Assembly (NCBI GenBank): GCA_031425695.1
Contig: JANPJV010000268.1
Location: forward strand, 1-15,366
Direction: 5' to 3'
DNA length: 15,366 bases
Source of the DNA: JANPJV01 sp031425695
GTDB taxonomy: Bacteria; Pseudomonadota; Gammaproteobacteria; Xanthomonadales; SZUA-5
Shown here: piece by piece, positions 12,733 to 15,366 of the stretch
Layout: the number at the start of each line of letters is the position of its first letter
Numbering within the stretch: the first letter of the stretch is position 1
Program-made: the position numbers and the translations under genes
Notes under the pieces: model-generated
What the model was told of the DNA's origin: nothing
What the model saw: only the letters and a program-made list of their open reading frames with translations
Database searches by the model: none

Positions 12733-12769
12733 TTTTCGGACCGGCTTGTTCGTATTGCGGCCACGAAAA
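12733..12769. promoter_or_regulatory. Possible activator site: TTTTCG-N25-CGAAAA
   Basis: TTTTCG (12733-12738) and CGAAAA (12764-12769) form an inverted pair about 60-100 bases upstream of the expected start of transcription from the sigma-54 promoter. That is a usual distance for an enhancer-binding protein. The internal bases are only partly symmetrical, and the pair may be chance. Confidence 0.2.
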
Positions 12770-12805
12770 CGCGTGCGCACAAGCTTCGAGCCTGAATTTT
12801 CCCGC

Positions 12806-12821
12806 TGGCACGGGCGTTGCA
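12806..12821 (+). promoter_or_regulatory. Sigma-54 (-24/-12) promoter of the permease gene
   Basis: The sequence TGGCACG-GGCG-TTGCA matches the consensus TGGCACG-N4-TTGCW in every fixed base, with the invariant GG (12807-12808) and GC (12819-12820) 12 bases apart as required. Transcription would start near 12832, giving a leader of about 24 bases with a GGAG ribosome binding site (12846-12849) before the ATG at 12856. This implies control by RpoN and an unseen enhancer-binding protein. Confidence 0.8.
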
Positions 12822-12855
12822 TTTGTGTCCGTTTTCAGCTTGCTGGAGTCCGCCC

Positions 12856-15261
12856 ATGTCGCTCGCCGCTGATCTGAGACTGGTGGTGCGGCGGCTCAAG
12901 CGTGCGCCGGGCTTCCTGTTCGCGATCGTCCTGATGCTGTCGCTCGGCATCGGCTTGAGCGTTGCCATGTTCAGCGTGCTCAACGGCGTGGTGTTGAACG
13001 CGCTGCCCTTTGCAGATGCCGAACAGCTGGTCTCGATCGATTCGCGCAACCCGCGCCAGGACATCGAGCGCGGCCAGCTGACGCCCGGGGAGGCGGTCGC
13101 GTTGAGCACCGCAGCAGCGGCACCCGATTCGCCATTTGCCGGCTTCGGCCACTACAACTGGGGCGGCATCACGGTTTTCGACAGCACGCGTCCGCGCGAG
13201 ACCAGTGTCGCCCTTGCCGACAGTGGCTTCTTCACCACGCTGGGCATGGCGCCGCTGCTCGGGCGCTTGTTCACCGCTGAGGAATACGCTCCCAAGAATG
13301 GCGTCGTCATCCTTTCCTTCCAGGAATGGCAGCGTCTGCTCGGCGGCCGCGAGGACGCGATCGGCACCGTCATCGATTCCTCGGAAGGCCCGCTGCGGGT
13401 GATCGGGGTGATGCCGCCCGAGTTTGCCTTCCCGGGCCCGGACGTTGGCGCCTGGCTTCCGAGCCAGAAGTTCGACAGCACTGCGCCCTTTTTCAAACAT
13501 GCGCCCTTCATCTTCAGCATCGCGCGGTTCAAACCAGGCTTGTCGCCCGCACAGATCGGCGAGCGCCTGGACGCCATTGCAGCATCGACCCGCGCCGCTC
13601 TGTCCCTGCCGGACAATGGGCGCCGGTTCATGGCGACCCCGGCGCTCGACGGGATCGTCGGTGACGTGCGTGGCGCGCTCTGGGGCGCACTCGCGATTGC
13701 GCTGCTGGTTTTGCTGATCGCGTGTACCAATGTCGCCATCCTGTTCGACGCGCGCCAGGTCGAGCATGGCTTCGAGCAGGTGTTGAGCCAGGCGCTCGGT
13801 GCCAGCAGCGCGCGCATCTGGCGCGAGCGTCTGCTCGAGCTGGCAACGCTTGCCGCACTCGGCGTGGGCGGCGGCCTGGTAGTTGCGTGGACTGCAGTAG
13901 AAGGACTGCGTGGGCTTGCTGCCGGCAGCGTTCCGCGGGCCGAATTGCTCAGCCTCGATCTGGCCGCACTCGGTTTTGCATTGCTGCTCGGTATACTGAC
14001 GCCGCTGATCGCGATGGCGGCCGGTGCGCTGCGCCATCGGGTGAGCCTGGCACAGGTGCTGCGCAGCAGCGGACGTGGCGTCGTCGGCAAGCCCGGCGTG
14101 CAGCGGCGGCTGCTGCCGATCATGGCGATGGCGATTTCGACCGTGAGCCTGGTGACCGCGGTTGCGCTCGGCACCAGCATGCTGCGCCTGCGCGATATCG
14201 ATCCGGGTTTCAAAAGCGAGAACCTGCAGGCATTGCAGCTATTCCGCAATGCACGCCTGGATCGTCTGGAACCATTTGCCGCAGCGCTTTCGGAACGTTT
14301 CGCCGCACTGCCTGGCGTGACCCAAGTGGCCATCACGACGGCTGCGCCGCTGTCGACCAATGGCGCCATGAGCGTCGATCTCCAGCTCAAAGGCCGCGCC
14401 GAGGTCGAGCCTTTCCAGGCCGGCCTGCGCCGCGTCGATGGCGGTTTCCGCGTGCTGCTCGGGATTCCGCTGCTGGCGGGGCGCAACATCGGCCGCGAAG
14501 ATTCGGCGAATGCGGAAAAAGTCGCCGTGATCAATCGCGAGCTCGCGCGCCGCAGTTTTGGTGCAGAGTCAGCGCTGGGCCAGACATTGCTGCTGCCGCT
14601 CGGTCAGGGTGACCGCGTCGCCTATCGCATCGTCGGCGTCGTCGACGACATCCACAATGAGGGCCTGCGCCAAGCGCCTGCGCCGGAGATCTGGGTGAGC
14701 TACGCGCAAAGCCCGCACTCCATGATGACTTTCCTGGTGCGGACGGACGGCCCGCAGGCCGGCATCGCGCGGCAGATGGCCGAAGCCGTCTGGGCGATCG
14801 ACCCGCGCCAGGCGCTGACCCGCCAATTCGATCTGGCCGGCGAGATCGCCGCGCAGCTGCAGACGGTGCGCTTCTTCGCCGTGACCGTGGGTGCCTTCGC
14901 GCTCATCGCCGTCGTTCTCGGCGCGATCGGTGTCTACGCGGTCGCGAGCCTGCAACAGCGCCGTCGCATCCGCGAGTTCGGCCGGCGCCTGGCGGTCGGT
15001 GCGCGTCCCGCCAGCCTCGGCTCGCAGATTCTCGGCGACGGGCTCGTCAGCGTGCTCGCGGGCGCGCTGCTCGGGCTGGGCGGCGGCTGGTACGCCCTCG
15101 GTTTGATTGCCGACCAGACCTTCGCGCTCAAGGGCTCGCTGCCGTGGGTGATGCTGGCTGGCGTCGTCACGATGGCCATCGTCGCACTCGCGGCATTGCT
15201 GCTGCCCGCCATTCGCGCCATGCGCCTGGACCCGATGGTCGCGCTGCGACACGACGCGTAG
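12856..15261 (+). CDS. MacB/FtsX-type orphan ABC permease (ADOP-like)
   Basis: This 801-residue permease has the duplicated FtsX architecture of the ADOP family (orphan permeases first named from Acidobacteria), without its own ATPase domain. TM1 spans about residues 20-42, followed by a MacB-type periplasmic domain (about 43-275). A first FtsX triplet follows near 279-300, 335-360 and 380-402, then a TM near 430-452, a second periplasmic domain (about 455-680) and a second FtsX triplet near 683-705, 735-757 and 770-790. The start motif DLRLVVRRLKRAPGF and the end AIRAMRLDPMVALRHDA are typical. The family probably acts in export or envelope mechanics with a separate ATPase. The ATG at 12856 has GGAG upstream; a TTG at 12817 in the same frame is the -12 element of the promoter. 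No ATPase or adaptor gene is in the window. Confidence 0.92.
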   Translation: MSLAADLRLVVRRLKRAPGFLFAIVLMLSLGIGLSVAMFSVLNGVVLNALPFADAEQLVSIDSRNPRQDIERGQLTPGEAVALSTAAAAPDSPFAGFGHYNWGGITVFDSTRPRETSVALADSGFFTTLGMAPLLGRLFTAEEYAPKNGVVILSFQEWQRLLGGREDAIGTVIDSSEGPLRVIGVMPPEFAFPGPDVGAWLPSQKFDSTAPFFKHAPFIFSIARFKPGLSPAQIGERLDAIAASTRAALSLPDNGRRFMATPALDGIVGDVRGALWGALAIALLVLLIACTNVAILFDARQVEHGFEQVLSQALGASSARIWRERLLELATLAALGVGGGLVVAWTAVEGLRGLAAGSVPRAELLSLDLAALGFALLLGILTPLIAMAAGALRHRVSLAQVLRSSGRGVVGKPGVQRRLLPIMAMAISTVSLVTAVALGTSMLRLRDIDPGFKSENLQALQLFRNARLDRLEPFAAALSERFAALPGVTQVAITTAAPLSTNGAMSVDLQLKGRAEVEPFQAGLRRVDGGFRVLLGIPLLAGRNIGREDSANAEKVAVINRELARRSFGAESALGQTLLLPLGQGDRVAYRIVGVVDDIHNEGLRQAPAPEIWVSYAQSPHSMMTFLVRTDGPQAGIARQMAEAVWAIDPRQALTRQFDLAGEIAAQLQTVRFFAVTVGAFALIAVVLGAIGVYAVASLQQRRRIREFGRRLAVGARPASLGSQILGDGLVSVLAGALLGLGGGWYALGLIADQTFALKGSLPWVMLAGVVTMAIVALAALLLPAIRAMRLDPMVALRHDA

Positions 15262-15366
15262 GCCGCCGGGGGGGGGGCGGGCCACCCCCCGCCCCCGCGC
15301 GCCGTGCGGAAATGGGGGGCCGGCCGCCCACCGGCCCCCCAGCCCCCCCCCCACGGGCGCCCGAAA
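15262..15366. other. G/C homopolymer tail at window end
   Basis: After the permease stop the sequence is almost entirely runs of G and C, including runs of about ten. A 10-bp inverted repeat GGGGGGCCGG / CCGGCCCCCC (15314-15323 and 15331-15340) is present. The composition differs sharply from the rest, so this may be a low-quality contig end rather than real DNA. If real, it could act as a strong hairpin after the permease gene. Confidence 0.5.

Noticed and set aside
12817..12855. N-terminal extension of the permease from TTG at 12817
   Set aside because: This TTG is the -12 element of the sigma-54 promoter and the conserved protein start is the ATG at 12856.

Overview
The window looks like a chromosomal stretch of a GC-rich gammaproteobacterium, most likely of the Xanthomonadales (Lysobacterales, Rhodanobacteraceae-like). 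This is inferred from the protein families, from the glyA-nrdR-ribD-ribE order, from the abundant REP-type palindromes and from an ADOP-type orphan permease. There is no rRNA, tRNA, CRISPR array, prophage or transposase gene.

Layout. A MoxR-type AAA+ ATPase (93-935, +) is followed by a long minus-strand block that reads in the order glyA (6609-5356), nrdR (5337-4822), a small unknown gene (4533-4282), ribD (4256-3192), ribE (3073-2474), an FmdB-type zinc-ribbon protein (2421-2053) and an exonuclease III family gene (1924-1139). This joins one-carbon metabolism, control of ribonucleotide reductase, riboflavin synthesis and DNA repair. Divergent from glyA, on the plus strand, run the pyruvate dehydrogenase E2 gene (6966-8306), a sufE-like gene (8320-8781) and a GOLPH3/GPP34-family gene (8768-9409). 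The last two overlap by 14 bases next to a 9-bp tandem repeat. A second minus-strand cluster encodes a secreted metal-dependent amidohydrolase (12720-11356), a soluble GAF histidine kinase (11359-10286, start overlapping the previous stop as ATGA) and a NarL/LuxR-type response regulator (10126-9449). Divergent from it is an 801-residue MacB/FtsX-type orphan permease (12856-15261). A near-consensus sigma-54 promoter lies directly upstream of this permease. The last 105 bases are extreme G/C homopolymer tracts and may be a poor-quality contig end.

Non-coding structure. Four different families of palindromic or inverted repeats sit between the genes: (A) a REP/BIME family with GTAG heads, at 1-59, 960-1045 and 1959-2044, whose hairpin stems differ between copies but always stay complementary; (B) a perfect 26-bp inverted repeat at 3114-3186; (C) an inverted pair at 6682-6839 whose arms each contain a perfect DnaA-box-like TTATCCACA; (D) a second REP-like pair at 10188-10264 between the kinase and the regulator genes.

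I did not find an obviously new multi-gene defence or biosynthetic system. The points most worth following are the sigma-54 promoter on the orphan permease, the bacterial GOLPH3-family gene overlapping sufE, the covarying REP hairpins, and the coupling of a secreted amidohydrolase to a cytosolic two-component pair.
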